57,082 nucleotides of DNA from Nocardioides sp. (GCF_030149505.1 NZ_JASBRN010000016.1:1-57082), one strand, 5' to 3'. Shown: positions 25,089 to 33,125, counted from the stretch's first letter. Notes: generated by a model from the sequence alone, not told the origin. Numbers and translations are program-made.

Positions 25089-25124
25089 GAACGGGTATAC
25101 GACCCCGCGGAGAGGGGTGACCAC

Positions 25125-25517
25125 ATGCACGAGACACACCACCTGGCCCACGAGGCGGCCAGCGTCGGCGTCGCACGCCACCGGCTGCGCGCCGCGCTCG
25201 AGCGCGAGGGCGTCGGCGAGTCCGTCGTGTACGACGCCACGCTCGTCCTCAGCGAGCTGGTCTCGAACGCCGTGCAGCACGGTCGGCCCGACCGCCGCGG
25301 CCGCCTGGAGGTCTGCTGGACCCTCGAGCGCGACCGGCTGGTCCTCGAGGTCACCGACCACGGTCACTCGACCATGCCGACCATCCGCCCCGAGGACCTC
25401 GACGCCGACCGCGGTCGCGGTCTGGTGATCGTCGACCAGGTCTGCGAGTCCTGGCGGGTCGACCAGAACGACGACCACACCTGCGTCGTCGCCGAGATGG
25501 TGCTCGCCGTCGCCTGA
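25125..25517 (+). CDS. RsbW-like ATP-binding regulatory protein (HATPase_c)
   Basis: A 130-aa stand-alone histidine-kinase-like ATPase domain without a dimerisation/His domain. The N box is VLSELVSNAVQHG (near residue 47), the G1 box VTDHG and the G2-like segment DRGRGLVIVDQV. Single-domain proteins of this kind in actinobacteria act as anti-sigma factors or serine kinases of anti-anti-sigma proteins. No sigma factor or anti-anti-sigma gene is adjacent, so it is an orphan. The ribosome binding site GGAGAGGGG precedes the ATG, and a TATACG hexamer lies about 25 nt upstream. The 10-bp minisatellite follows the stop directly. Confidence 0.88.
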   Translation: MHETHHLAHEAASVGVARHRLRAALEREGVGESVVYDATLVLSELVSNAVQHGRPDRRGRLEVCWTLERDRLVLEVTDHGHSTMPTIRPEDLDADRGRGLVIVDQVCESWRVDQNDDHTCVVAEMVLAVA

Positions 25518-25520
25518 CCC

Positions 25521-25628
25521 ACCGGGGCCCTCAGGGGCCCACCGGGGCCCACCGGGGCCCACCGGGGCCCACCGGGGCCCTCAGGGGCCCACCGGGGCCC
25601 TCAGGGGCCCTCAGGGGCCCTCAGGGGC
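25521..25628. repeat. 10-bp minisatellite, 11 units of two types
   Basis: Units A (ACCGGGGCCC) and B (TCAGGGGCCC) follow the order A B A A A A B A B B B, the last truncated. It starts 4 bp after the RsbW-like stop codon. Every unit contains the self-complementary GGGCCC core, so the transcript can form many alternative hairpins. Confidence 0.95.
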
Positions 25629-25644
25629 GGTCCGTCGGGTGCGA

Positions 25645-25668
25645 GGCCCGGGTCGAGGCCTGGGTCGA
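25645..25668. repeat. 12-bp repeat, two units (left of kinase)
   Basis: GGCCCGGGTCGA followed by GGCCTGGGTCGA. The same unit recurs at 27392-27427 and, inverted, at 52273-52326. Confidence 0.9.
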
Positions 25669-25754
25669 CCTGCTCACACCCGGGACGGGAGTGAAGGTCG
25701 GGTCCTGGGGGAAGGGTGACCCGTACCCCGTCCCCCACCCCCGAGGAGTCCACG

Positions 25755-27383
25755 GTGCCCGCGGTGCCACCCGTCCTGCGCGAGCGCTACCGCCTCGAGG
25801 CCCGACTCGGATCCGGCGGGACCGCCGACGTCCACCGGGCCACGGACACCACCCTGCAGCGGCCCGTGGCGGTCAAGCTGCTCCGCGACGTCGCCGGCGA
25901 CGCCTCGGACCGGGGCCGGTTCGTGGCCGAGGCCCGCACCCTGGCCTCGTTGTCGCACCGCAACCTGGTGATGGTCCTCGACGCCGGCATCGGCGACGAG
26001 GACGACCGGCCGTTCCTGGTGATGGAGCTCGTCGAGGGGCGCGCGCTGTCGGACGCGCTGCGCCAGGGGCCGCTCCCGGCGCGCGAGGTCGCCCGGATCG
26101 GAGCCGAGGTGGCCGCCGGCCTGGCCTTCGCCCACGAGCGGGGCGTCGTGCACCGCGACGTGAAGCCCGGCAACGTGCTGCTCAGCGACGACGGCCGGGT
26201 CAAGCTCGCCGACTTCGGGATCGCCCGGCTGATCGGCGACACCGTGCGCCACACCCGCACCGGCACGGCCATCGGCACTGCCGCCTACCTCGCGCCGGAG
26301 CAGGTGCGGGGCGAGGACGTCACAGGCTGCGCCGACGTCTACGCCCTCGGCCTGGTGCTGCTCGAGGCCCTCACCGGCCAGCGGGCCTTCCCGGGCAGCG
26401 CCACCGAGGCAGCACTGGCCCGCCTGCACCGCGACCCCGACGTACCCGACGACCTCCCGGCCGGCTGGCCCGCACTCCTACGCGCCATGACCGCAGCCGA
26501 CCCGGCGGCCCGGCCGACGACCGCCGAGGTGGTGCGGGTCTGCAGCGCAGGGGCCACCGCGACCGCCGACGGCGCACTCCCGGCGCTCGTGACGGACGCA
26601 CGCGCCCTCGGCACCGGCACCGGCTCCGGCTCCGACGCCGGCGACGACCCCACCCCGACCGCCGTGCTCACCGCGCCCGTGGCGACGACCTCGGTCGTGC
26701 CGGCCGGCGTCGCGGGCGCGGGCACAGCCGGTACGCCGGCGGCAGCCGCCGGCCGCGGCGCCGAGTCCCTCGCCACCGCTGGCTCCCCCGGCTCCCCCGA
26801 CCGGTCCGGGGCCGGGCAGGCGGTCGCGGCCGCAGCGGCGGCGGGCGCCGTGGCCGCACCCGCTGCCGAGCCCGCGGTCGCGCGCGAGACCACGGGCCCG
26901 GCCGACGTGAGCGCCGCGACGCCAGTGGTCGGTCCCCTCGGCGTACGCCCCGCCGTGCCCGCGCTGGACCGTGCCGGCGACACGCTCGCCCGCGTCCCCG
27001 GCCTGCTCGCCGCCCGCTGGCGCGGCCTGGAGCCGCACCAGCGGGGTCTGGCCGGCTCGCTGGCGGCGCTGGTGCTGCTCATCCTCATCACCGCGGTCGC
27101 GGCCGGTGCTGCCACGACACAGGACCCCGGCCGCTCCAGCGATCCCGTCCGGCCCGGCGAGACCTCCTCGTCGGACACCGGGGAGCCGGACACCGGGGAG
27201 CCGGAGCCCGAGCCCGACGCCCCCGCAGAGGACCCGGCCCCGGCGGAGGAGCTCGTCGAGGACGAGGGCCCCGGGCTCGACGAGGACCGCGGCCCGGCCG
27301 GCGGACCGCCCGGCCTGGAGAAGAAGAAGGACAAGGGCCCGAAGGACAAGGGCCCGAAGGACAAGGGGCCCAAGAAGGGCTGA
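25755..27383 (+). CDS. membrane serine/threonine protein kinase (no PASTA)
   Basis: A 542-aa Hanks-type kinase. Residues about 12-275 form the kinase domain: glycine loop LGSGGTADV, VAVKLL lysine, HRDVKPGN catalytic loop, DFGIA and an APE-equivalent APEQVRGEDV. It continues with an Ala/Thr/Pro-rich linker of about 150 residues, one transmembrane helix (about 432-454), then a short extracellular acidic segment and a strongly basic tail with KKKDKGPKDKGPKDKGPKKG. No PASTA or other sensory domain is present. The GTG 25755 is chosen because GAGGAG lies 6 nt upstream; GTG 25716 is an alternative. The gene sits exactly between two copies of the 12-bp GGCCYGGGTCGA repeat. Substrates are unknown. Confidence 0.9.
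   Translation: MPAVPPVLRERYRLEARLGSGGTADVHRATDTTLQRPVAVKLLRDVAGDASDRGRFVAEARTLASLSHRNLVMVLDAGIGDEDDRPFLVMELVEGRALSDALRQGPLPAREVARIGAEVAAGLAFAHERGVVHRDVKPGNVLLSDDGRVKLADFGIARLIGDTVRHTRTGTAIGTAAYLAPEQVRGEDVTGCADVYALGLVLLEALTGQRAFPGSATEAALARLHRDPDVPDDLPAGWPALLRAMTAADPAARPTTAEVVRVCSAGATATADGALPALVTDARALGTGTGSGSDAGDDPTPTAVLTAPVATTSVVPAGVAGAGTAGTPAAAAGRGAESLATAGSPGSPDRSGAGQAVAAAAAAGAVAAPAAEPAVARETTGPADVSAATPVVGPLGVRPAVPALDRAGDTLARVPGLLAARWRGLEPHQRGLAGSLAALVLLILITAVAAGAATTQDPGRSSDPVRPGETSSSDTGEPDTGEPEPEPDAPAEDPAPAEELVEDEGPGLDEDRGPAGGPPGLEKKKDKGPKDKGPKDKGPKKG
27324..27371 (+). repeat. 15-bp in-frame repeats encoding KDKGP
   Basis: About three near-identical 15-bp units (AAGGACAAGGGCCCG and variants) encode the basic KDKGP tail of the kinase. 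Confidence 0.8.
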
Positions 27384-27391
27384 GGGACCCA

Positions 27392-27427
27392 GGCCTGGGT
27401 CGAGGCCCGGGTCGAGGCCCGGGTCGC
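27392..27427. repeat. 12-bp repeat, three units (right of kinase)
   Basis: GGCCTGGGTCGA, GGCCCGGGTCGA and GGCCCGGGTCGC in tandem, 9 bp after the kinase stop. Confidence 0.9.
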
Positions 27428-27459
27428 CGGCGGGGGGTGGCTGGCGGCCGGGCGCGTCG

Positions 27460-27465
27460 TACGGT
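27460..27465 (+). promoter_or_regulatory. -10 element of thioredoxin gene
   Basis: TACGGT, 6 nt before the ATG at 27472. The spacer GGAGAC could also serve as a ribosome binding site. Confidence 0.5.
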
Positions 27466-27471
27466 GGAGAC

Positions 27472-27831
27472 ATGGCCACCATCGACCTGACCGCCGAGAA
27501 CTTCGAGTCGCACGTGAAGGGCGACGACATCCTGTTCGTCGACTTCTGGGCCAGCTGGTGCGGCCCGTGCCGGCAGTTCGCGCCGACCTACGAGGCGGCC
27601 AGCGAGGCCCACCCCGACATCACGTTCGGGTCGGTCAACACCGAGGAGCAGCAGGAGCTCTCAGCCGCGGCCGGCATCTCCTCGATCCCGACGCTGATGG
27701 CCTTCCGCGACGGCATCCTGGTCTTCGCCCAGCCGGGCGCGCTACCGCCGGCCGGCCTCGACCAGGTCATCACCGCGGTCAAGGGCCTGGACATGGACGA
27801 GGTGCGCGCGCAGGTCGCCCAGCAGGGCTGA
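27472..27831 (+). CDS. thioredoxin
   Basis: A 119-aa thioredoxin with the WCGPC active site (near residues 28-32) in VDFWASWCGPCRQFAP and the cis-Pro in SSIPTLMAFRDG. It is cytoplasmic, without a signal peptide, and reduces disulfides using thioredoxin reductase. Length is slightly above a canonical Trx because of a C-terminal helix extension (GLDMDEVRAQVAQQG). The gene neighbours mca, so redox/thiol functions are adjacent, but no shared transcript is implied: it faces the convergent 95-aa gene. The symbol is left open because several trx genes are expected in the genome. Confidence 0.93.
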   Translation: MATIDLTAENFESHVKGDDILFVDFWASWCGPCRQFAPTYEAASEAHPDITFGSVNTEEQQELSAAAGISSIPTLMAFRDGILVFAQPGALPPAGLDQVITAVKGLDMDEVRAQVAQQG

Positions 27832-27849
27832 GCCCGCTCACGGGGCCGG

Positions 27850-27870
27850 GCGCCGCAGAGTCGCGGGCGC
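27850..27870. terminator. possible bidirectional hairpin between convergent genes
   Basis: GCGCCGC-AGAGTC-GCGGGCGC, a 7-bp stem with one bulge, between the thioredoxin and the 95-aa gene. Confidence 0.4.
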
Positions 27871-28158
27871 TCAGGCCCGCGGGGTGTCCTCGGTGCTGTC
27901 GGCCGCGGGGGCGTCAGCAGCGTCAGCCTGCTCCTGCTCCTGCTCCTCCGGCTCGCCGTAGACCCCGCGCTGGCGGGCGTCCTCGACCTGGCGCAGCTGC
28001 CGGACCAGGCTCCAGCCCAGCAGGGCGACGGTGGCCACACCACCGAGGAAGATCCCGAAGGCGGTCCAGCCCGCCTTGACGTCCTCGGGCTCGGGGGCGG
28101 GGTCGAGGTTCCCCGGCAGCAGCGCGGGCAGCACGGAGAGGAACGCGTCGACGAGCAT
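27871..28158 (-). CDS. small single-pass membrane protein (Rv1083-like, 95 aa)
   Basis: The protein has an N-terminal segment (MLVDAFLSVLPALLPG), one clear transmembrane helix (GWTAFGIFLGGVATVALLGWSLV, about residues 30-52), a basic stretch (RQLRQVEDARQRGVYGEP) and an acidic C-terminal tail rich in Glu, Gln, Asp and Ala. It starts 2 bp after the mca stop on the same strand, so it is cotranscribed with mca. The same order (mca, then a small protein, Rv1083) occurs in M. tuberculosis. No function is known. It lies in a longer open frame, but only this ATG gives a sensible membrane protein. Confidence 0.72.
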   Translation of the reverse strand: MLVDAFLSVLPALLPGNLDPAPEPEDVKAGWTAFGIFLGGVATVALLGWSLVRQLRQVEDARQRGVYGEPEEQEQEQADAADAPAADSTEDTPRA

Positions 28159-28160
28159 GC

Positions 28161-29126
28161 TCAGATCTTGCCACCGGTGCGGTCGGGGTGGTCCAGAAGG
28201 CCGGCGAAGAGGTCGTCCTCGGTGACCTGGCCGACAGTGGCGTCGGGGTGGTCGGGCAGGTGGCTGGTGACCAGCTCGAAGTCCTCGTGGGGCCACACCT
28301 CGGCCTGCAGCTCGCGCGGGATGGCGAACCAGAAGCCGTCGGGGTCGATCTGGGTGGCGTGCGCCAGCAGCGCCTGGTCGCGCACGCCGAACCACCGGTC
28401 GCAGCGCACCCGCGTGGTGATCCGGGCGTCCCACTCCGGCTCCGGCTTCCAGTCGCGCAGCCGCTCCTCCCACGGCGACTCCAGCCCGTGCTGGAGCATC
28501 GCGTCGTGCAGCGCCTGCATGCGCGGGCGGTTGAAGGAGTGGTGGTAGTAGAGCTTCAGTGGCTGCCAGGGCTCCCCCGCGTCGGGGAACCGCTCGGGGT
28601 CGCCGGCCGCCGCGAAGGCCGCCACCGACACCTCGTGGCAGCGGATGTGGTCGGGGTGGGGGTAGCCCCCGCGCTCGTCGTACGTCGTCATGACGTGCGG
28701 GCGGACCTCCCGCACGATCCGCACCAGCGCCTCGGTCGCCTCCTCGAGGTCGACGAGGCCGAAGCAGCCCTCCGGCAGCGGCGGCTTGGGGTCGCCGTCG
28801 GGCCAGCCGGAGTCGACGAAGCCCAGCCAGTGCTGGGTGATGCCGAGGATGTCGCGGGCGCGCTCCATCTCCTGGCGGCGCACCTCGGTGATGTTCTCGA
28901 GGATGTCGGGGCGGTCCATCTTGGGGTTGAGGATCGAGCCGCGCTCGCCGCCGGTGCAGGTGACGACGTGGACCTGGGCGCCCTCGGCGACGTACCTGGC
29001 CGTCGACGCCGCGCCCTTCGACGACTCGTCGTCGGGGTGGGCGTGGACGTGCATGAGCCGGAGACCGGCGTACGGGCGGTGCTCGACCCGGGGGGGCGCC
29101 CCGTCGGCGTGCGCGTCCTGCGACAT
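28161..29126 (-). CDS. mca: mycothiol S-conjugate amidase
   Basis: A 321-aa cytoplasmic zinc amidase that cleaves mycothiol conjugates of toxins to a mercapturic acid for export plus GlcN-Ins. The LmbE/PIG-L fold shows zinc ligands in [14 protein letters not shown] and in [14 protein letters not shown], with the Asp of HPDD as general base. The sequence follows M. tuberculosis Mca (Rv1082) closely throughout, for example [18 protein letters not shown] and HATQIDP. The ATG at 29126 is preferred to 29135 because TACGAT (-10) sits 7 nt upstream and overlaps the earlier ATG. It forms a unit with the 95-aa membrane protein. It implies mycothiol biosynthesis elsewhere in the genome. Confidence 0.95.
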   Translation of the reverse strand: MSQDAHADGAPPRVEHRPYAGLRLMHVHAHPDDESSKGAASTARYVAEGAQVHVVTCTGGERGSILNPKMDRPDILENITEVRRQEMERARDILGITQHWLGFVDSGWPDGDPKPPLPEGCFGLVDLEEATEALVRIVREVRPHVMTTYDERGGYPHPDHIRCHEVSVAAFAAAGDPERFPDAGEPWQPLKLYYHHSFNRPRMQALHDAMLQHGLESPWEERLRDWKPEPEWDARITTRVRCDRWFGVRDQALLAHATQIDPDGFWFAIPRELQAEVWPHEDFELVTSHLPDHPDATVGQVTEDDLFAGLLDHPDRTGGKI

Positions 29127-29133
29127 GGGTCCC

Positions 29134-29139
29134 ATCGTA
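29134..29139 (-). promoter_or_regulatory. -10 element of mca, decides start
   Basis: TACGAT on the minus strand, 7 nt before ATG 29126. It overlaps the upstream ATG (29133-29135), which is therefore unlikely to be used. Confidence 0.5.
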
Positions 29140-29196
29140 GGAGGGGCCGCGGACCGCGAGGTGGGCCCGGTGGGTGGCGGGTGGCATCATCGAGGT

Positions 29197-29598
29197 GTGA
29201 GCTCGCAGGACCTGATGACGCAGCGCTACGGCGCACCGCGGCCGTGGCGGCGCACCGCCGGCATCGCGACGGCGGTCGCACTGGCGCTCGTGGGCGGGCT
29301 GTTCCTCGCCTGGGCCGCGTGGAGCTACGCGACCCCGGCCGCGCAGTCGGAGCTGGTGGGCTTCACCGTGACCGACCAGCACGAGGTCGTCGCGGACGTC
29401 CAGGTCGAGCTCGGCGACGAGGCCAGCGACGTGCAGTGCGTGCTGCGGGCGCTGGCCGAGGACAAGGTGACCGTCGGCGAGGCGGTCTTCATCCCCGGCG
29501 GCTCCGGCCGCATGTCGGTGCCGATCCGCACCGAGCGCGAGGCGACGGCCGTCGAGAAGGTCGGCTGCACCGCCGAGGGCCAGCAGCGCCCGCGCTGA
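29197..29598 (+). CDS. DUF4307 membrane protein (Rv1081c-like)
   Basis: A 133-aa protein with a short cytosolic N-terminus containing the family start MTQRYG, one transmembrane helix (TAVALALVGGLFLAWAAWSY, about residues 24-44) and an extracytoplasmic beta-rich domain (VGFTVTDQHEVVADVQVEL) with one conserved Cys pair (VQCVLRA and KVGCTAEG). DUF4307 proteins are conserved between mca and greA across Actinobacteria; function unknown. GTG start with CATCAT 6 nt upstream. It is divergent from mca and runs toward greA. A disulfide between the two cysteines outside the membrane is plausible, but inferred. Confidence 0.8.
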   Translation: MSSQDLMTQRYGAPRPWRRTAGIATAVALALVGGLFLAWAAWSYATPAAQSELVGFTVTDQHEVVADVQVELGDEASDVQCVLRALAEDKVTVGEAVFIPGGSGRMSVPIRTEREATAVEKVGCTAEGQQRPR

Positions 29599-29671
29599 GC
29601 CGGGCACGACGGCCGGCCCGAGCCACCCCTCGGGGTGGCCGCAAGCACCTGCGGTCGGGCGTGGACGTTGC

Positions 29672-29867
29672 TACAGTGGCGGGATCGACCGTCCCGCAGG
29701 GCTGATCGCGCGTGGCCCAGCGACCTCCGTCGTACGGCCACATCGTGGCCGCCGGAGGTGGTCAGACGATTCGCAGCAGTTCCGCACCCGAAGCAACGAG
29801 ACGGGTCGTGGGGCCGCACCGCAGCGCCGGTGCGGAGCACCCCGCGGCTCCACGGCAGGAGTACCCC
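29672..29867 (+). promoter_or_regulatory. greA promoter and structured leader
   Basis: TACAGT at 29672-29677 is a good -10, giving an untranslated leader of about 185 nt. The leader holds a nested hairpin: ACCTCCG (29723-29729) pairs with CGGAGGT (29753-29759), enclosing GGCCAC/GTGGCC around ATC. A second hairpin, CCGCACCG/CGGTGCGG, lies at 29814-29835, just before the AGGAG site. Confidence 0.55.
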
Positions 29868-30371
29868 ATGACGCAGTCCCCCCAGCAGGACAAGATCTGG
29901 CTGACCCAGTCGGCGTACGACAAGCTCGTCGCCGAGCTCGAGAACCTCAAGGGCCCCGTGCGCCAGGAGGTCATCGAGAAGATCAGCGCTGCCCGGGACG
30001 AGGGTGACCTCAAGGAGAACGGCGGCTACCACGCCGCCCGCGAGGAGCAGGGCCGGATCGAGGGCCGCATCCGCCAGCTCGAGGACATGCTGCGCCGCGC
30101 CGAGGTCGGAGAGACCCCTCCCGACGACGGCGTCGTCGAGCCCGGCATGAAGGTCACCTACAAGTTCGTCGGTGACGACGACGACGAGGCCGAGACCTTC
30201 CTCCTCGGTGCCCGGGAGATCGAGCCCGAGGGCCTCACGGTCTACTCGCCCCAGTCCCCGCTGGGTGCCGCGATCAACGGCGCCTCGAAGGGCGACACGG
30301 TCTCCTACGTCGCACCCAACGGCAAGACGCTCGAGGTCGTCATCCTCGACGCGGAGCCCTACACCGGCTGA
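29868..30371 (+). CDS. greA: transcript cleavage factor GreA
   Basis: A 167-aa RNA polymerase secondary-channel factor that stimulates cleavage of backtracked RNA. The N-terminal coiled coil (about residues 15-80) contains the tip acidic residues in ISAARDEGDLKENGGYHAAREEQG, i.e. the D-x-x-E/N-x-Y motif that coordinates the catalytic metal. The C-terminal FKBP-like domain (VTYKFVGDDDDEAETFLLG through SPLGAAINGASKGDTV) is complete. The ATG is supported by CAGGAG 7 nt upstream. It has a long structured leader and is followed by a strong terminator. As in mycobacteria, it lies beside the DUF4307 gene and mca. Confidence 0.96.
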   Translation: MTQSPQQDKIWLTQSAYDKLVAELENLKGPVRQEVIEKISAARDEGDLKENGGYHAAREEQGRIEGRIRQLEDMLRRAEVGETPPDDGVVEPGMKVTYKFVGDDDDEAETFLLGAREIEPEGLTVYSPQSPLGAAINGASKGDTVSYVAPNGKTLEVVILDAEPYTG

Positions 30372-30411
30372 GTCGCCCCGACGTACGGCGCGCACCCGCT
30401 GCCGCCACGCC

Positions 30412-30445
30412 ACGACGCCCCGACGGTCCGCCGTCGGGGCGTCGT
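30412..30445 (+). terminator. strong greA terminator hairpin
   Basis: A perfect 15-bp stem, ACGACGCCCCGACGG / CCGTCGGGGCGTCGT, with a TCCG tetraloop, 41 bp after the greA stop. Confidence 0.8.
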
Positions 30446-30531
30446 CGCGTGCAGGGCGGGCGGCCCACCGTCAGGTCCAGCGGCCCGCCGCTGAACCTCA
30501 CGCCACAGCAACGTCCCACGAGCCCCAGCCG

Positions 30532-31734
30532 TCACTCCAGGACGCGGTACCCCTGCGCCCGCAGCTGGCCGAGGACCGCGCCGGAGTGCTCGGCGCCCCG
30601 GGTCTCCAGCTGCAGCATCACGTCGACCTCGTCGACCGAGAGGGTCGGGGAGATCCGCTCGTGGGCGACCTCGAGGACGTTGGCACCCGACCCACCGACG
30701 ACGGCGAGCAGCCGGGCCAGGCCGCCGGGGACGTCGGGGATGGTGATGGTCAGGTTGAGGTAGCGCCCGGCCGCGGCCATGCCGTGCCGGATCACCTTGC
30801 CCAGCAGCAGCGGGTCGATGTTGCCGCCGGAGACGACCGCCACGCACGGGGTCGGGAAGCGGGTCGGGTCGTCGAGGATCGCCGCCACCGCAGCCGCGCC
30901 GGCCGGCTCGGAGACGAGCTTCGCCCGCTCGGCCAGAGCCAGCACGGCCCGGGCCAGGGAGTCCTCGGAGACGGTCACGACGTCGTCGACGTGGTCGCGC
31001 ACGGCGGCGAAGGTGAGGTCGCCGGGGCGCCCGACCGCGATGCCGTCGGCCATGGTGCGCATCTGCTCCAGCGGCGTGGGGCGACCGGCCTCGAGCGAGC
31101 CGGGGTAGGCGGCGGCGTCCTTGGCCTGCACCCCGACGACGCGTACGTCGGGGCGCAGTGCCTTCACGGCCAGCGCGACCCCGGCGAGCAGCCCGCCCCC
31201 GCCGGTGGGCACGACGACGCAGGCGGCCTCGGGGAGTTGCTCGAGCACCTCGAGCCCGACGGTCCCCTGCCCGGCGATGATGTCCTCGTGGTCGAAGGGG
31301 TGGATCAGCACCGCTCCCGTGCGCTCGCTGAACTCGCGCGCGGCGACCAGCGCGTCCTCGAGGTAGGTGCCCGTGAAGACCACCTCGGCGCCGTACCCGC
31401 GCGTGGCGCGCTCCTTGGGGATCGGGGCGCCCTCGGGCATGAAGACCGTGGCGCGGGTGCCGACGAGCTGCGCGGCGAGGGCCACGCCCTGGGCGTGGTT
31501 GCCGGCGCTGGCCGCCACCACCCCGCGGGCGCGCTCCTCCTCGCTGAGCCGGGAGAGCCGGACATAGGCGCCACGGGCCTTGAAGGAGCCCGTGCGCTGG
31601 AGGTTCTCGGCCTTGATCCGCACCTCGCCGCCGGCGACCGCCGAGAGCCAGCGCGACTCCTCCATCGGCGTGCGCACCGCGATGCCGTCCAGCAGCACCC
31701 GGGCGGCCTCGATATCGGCGAGCGTGACGCTCAC
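30532..31734 (-). CDS. ilvA: threonine ammonia-lyase
   Basis: A 400-aa PLP enzyme that deaminates L-threonine to 2-oxobutanoate. The PLP lysine is in LQRTGSFKARGA (near residue 50), the asparagine loop is SAGNHAQGVA, the phosphate loop GGGGLLAG, and the C-terminal ACT-type regulatory domain reads LTITIPDVPGGLARLLAVVG. The single ACT-like domain and about 400-aa length fit the short TdcB/IlvA form common in Actinobacteria, which may be catabolic or the isoleucine entry enzyme. Its GTG overlaps the upstream AI-2E-family gene by 4 bp, so the two are translationally coupled. It lies near metB in the same direction, in an amino-acid-related cluster. Confidence 0.93.
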   Translation of the reverse strand: MSVTLADIEAARVLLDGIAVRTPMEESRWLSAVAGGEVRIKAENLQRTGSFKARGAYVRLSRLSEEERARGVVAASAGNHAQGVALAAQLVGTRATVFMPEGAPIPKERATRGYGAEVVFTGTYLEDALVAAREFSERTGAVLIHPFDHEDIIAGQGTVGLEVLEQLPEAACVVVPTGGGGLLAGVALAVKALRPDVRVVGVQAKDAAAYPGSLEAGRPTPLEQMRTMADGIAVGRPGDLTFAAVRDHVDDVVTVSEDSLARAVLALAERAKLVSEPAGAAAVAAILDDPTRFPTPCVAVVSGGNIDPLLLGKVIRHGMAAAGRYLNLTITIPDVPGGLARLLAVVGGSGANVLEVAHERISPTLSVDEVDVMLQLETRGAEHSGAVLGQLRAQGYRVLE

Positions 31735-33125
31735 GCCTCGACCTCCCGCTCCGGGTCGGGCGGCGGTGGACCCGCGTCCTCGGTGTAGTCCTCCTCGAGC
31801 TCCTCGAGGGGGTCGTCGCCGGGATCGGTGTACGCCGCCAGGTGCTGGCCGACCGCGTTGAGGGCCGCGACGAGCGGGACCGCGACCAGCGCGCCCACGA
31901 CGCCCGCGACCAGCACGCCCGTGGCGATGGCGACGATGACCCCGAGCGGGTGGACCGAGACCCAGCGCCCCATGAGGAAGGGCTGCAGCACGTGGCCCTC
32001 GACCTGCTGGACCACGATGACCCCGATGAGCATGAGCAGTGCCGTCCACGGGCCCTGGTCGACCAGCGCCACGAGGACGGCGACCGAGCCCGCGACCGTG
32101 GCACCGACCATGGGCACGAAGGCACCGAGGAAGACCAGGACACCGATGGCCGCGACGAAGGGCAGCCCCAGGACGGCCGCCCACACGGCGATGCCGATCG
32201 CGTCGACCAGCGCCACCACGACGGTCGCGCGAACGAACTGCCGCAGCGAGATCCACGCGACCCGACCCGAGGAGTCGACCCGGGCGCGCGCCGTGCGCGG
32301 GGAGAGCCGGACGACCCAGGACCAGATGCGGGCGCCGTCGGCCATGAAGAAGTAGGTGGCGAAGAGCACGATGAAGAAGCCGGCGAAGAGGTGGCCGAGC
32401 GTCACGCCGAGCTCGGTGACCCGGGTCAGCATCTCGCCGTCCTGGGAGCGGTCGGTGATGGCCTGCTGCACCTGGTCGATGTAGCCGTCGATCTGGGAGT
32501 CGGTGGCGTCGAGCGGGCCGTCGCGCAGCCAGGTGCGGATCTCCTCCAGCCCCTGGACCGTGGAGTCGGCCAGGTCGCTGGCGCCGCCCGCGACCTCGCG
32601 TCCCACGAAGGTCAGCAGCGCCCCCACGACCGCGATGCCGGCCACGAGGGTCAGCAGGGCGGCGAGACCCCGGGGCAACCAGCGGTCGAGCCGGTCGACG
32701 ATCGGGACCACCAGCGCCGCGACGAGCAGCGAGATCACCACCGGCACGACCAGGACGATGAGGAAGTCCAGCACCCAGCCGATGACCGCGACGGCGGCCA
32801 CGATGACCAGGAACCGCCACGACCATGCGGCGGCAAGGTCCAGCCCCGGCGGGACCGAGGAGCGGGCGAGCTCCTCACGGCGTACCTGCGGGGGCGCGAG
32901 CTGGCGCTCACGCTCGTCGCGCAGGGCCGACCACTGGGCGAAGAGCCGCTGGGCGAGACCCTCGGCCTCGGACTGGGGGCGATCACGACGCAGCCGGCGT
33001 CGCTCGTGCCGCCCGCCGCGGGGGTCGGGCTCACCGTCGTCGGGGTGGGTCCCGACTGCGGCGCCGAGCCCGTCGGCGAGGTCCTCGGCGACCGGGGGCA
33101 GGGGCCGGTCGGGCTGCTCGCTCAT
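31731..33125 (-). CDS. AI-2E family transporter (PerM/YdiK-like)
   Basis: A 464-aa membrane protein. A charged, Arg/Glu-rich N-terminal cytosolic region of about 95 residues is followed by eight hydrophobic segments. Family landmarks are VISLLVAALVVPIVDRL after the first helices and the conserved C-terminal LGAFVPMVGATVAGSVAVL and VQQVEGHVLQPFLMGRWVSVHPLGVI. The acidic tail ends EEDYTEDAGPPPPDPE. Some members export AI-2 or act as Na+(Li+)/H+ antiporters; the substrate is open here. The ATG 33125 is chosen over the GTG 33131. It overlaps ilvA by 4 bp; metB is 30 bp upstream. Confidence 0.9.
   Translation of the reverse strand: MSEQPDRPLPPVAEDLADGLGAAVGTHPDDGEPDPRGGRHERRRLRRDRPQSEAEGLAQRLFAQWSALRDERERQLAPPQVRREELARSSVPPGLDLAAAWSWRFLVIVAAVAVIGWVLDFLIVLVVPVVISLLVAALVVPIVDRLDRWLPRGLAALLTLVAGIAVVGALLTFVGREVAGGASDLADSTVQGLEEIRTWLRDGPLDATDSQIDGYIDQVQQAITDRSQDGEMLTRVTELGVTLGHLFAGFFIVLFATYFFMADGARIWSWVVRLSPRTARARVDSSGRVAWISLRQFVRATVVVALVDAIGIAVWAAVLGLPFVAAIGVLVFLGAFVPMVGATVAGSVAVLVALVDQGPWTALLMLIGVIVVQQVEGHVLQPFLMGRWVSVHPLGVIVAIATGVLVAGVVGALVAVPLVAALNAVGQHLAAYTDPGDDPLEELEEDYTEDAGPPPPDPEREVEA

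Noticed and set aside
25518..25640. CRISPR-like array
   Set aside because: Units are 10 bp with no spacers and only two sequence types; this is a minisatellite.
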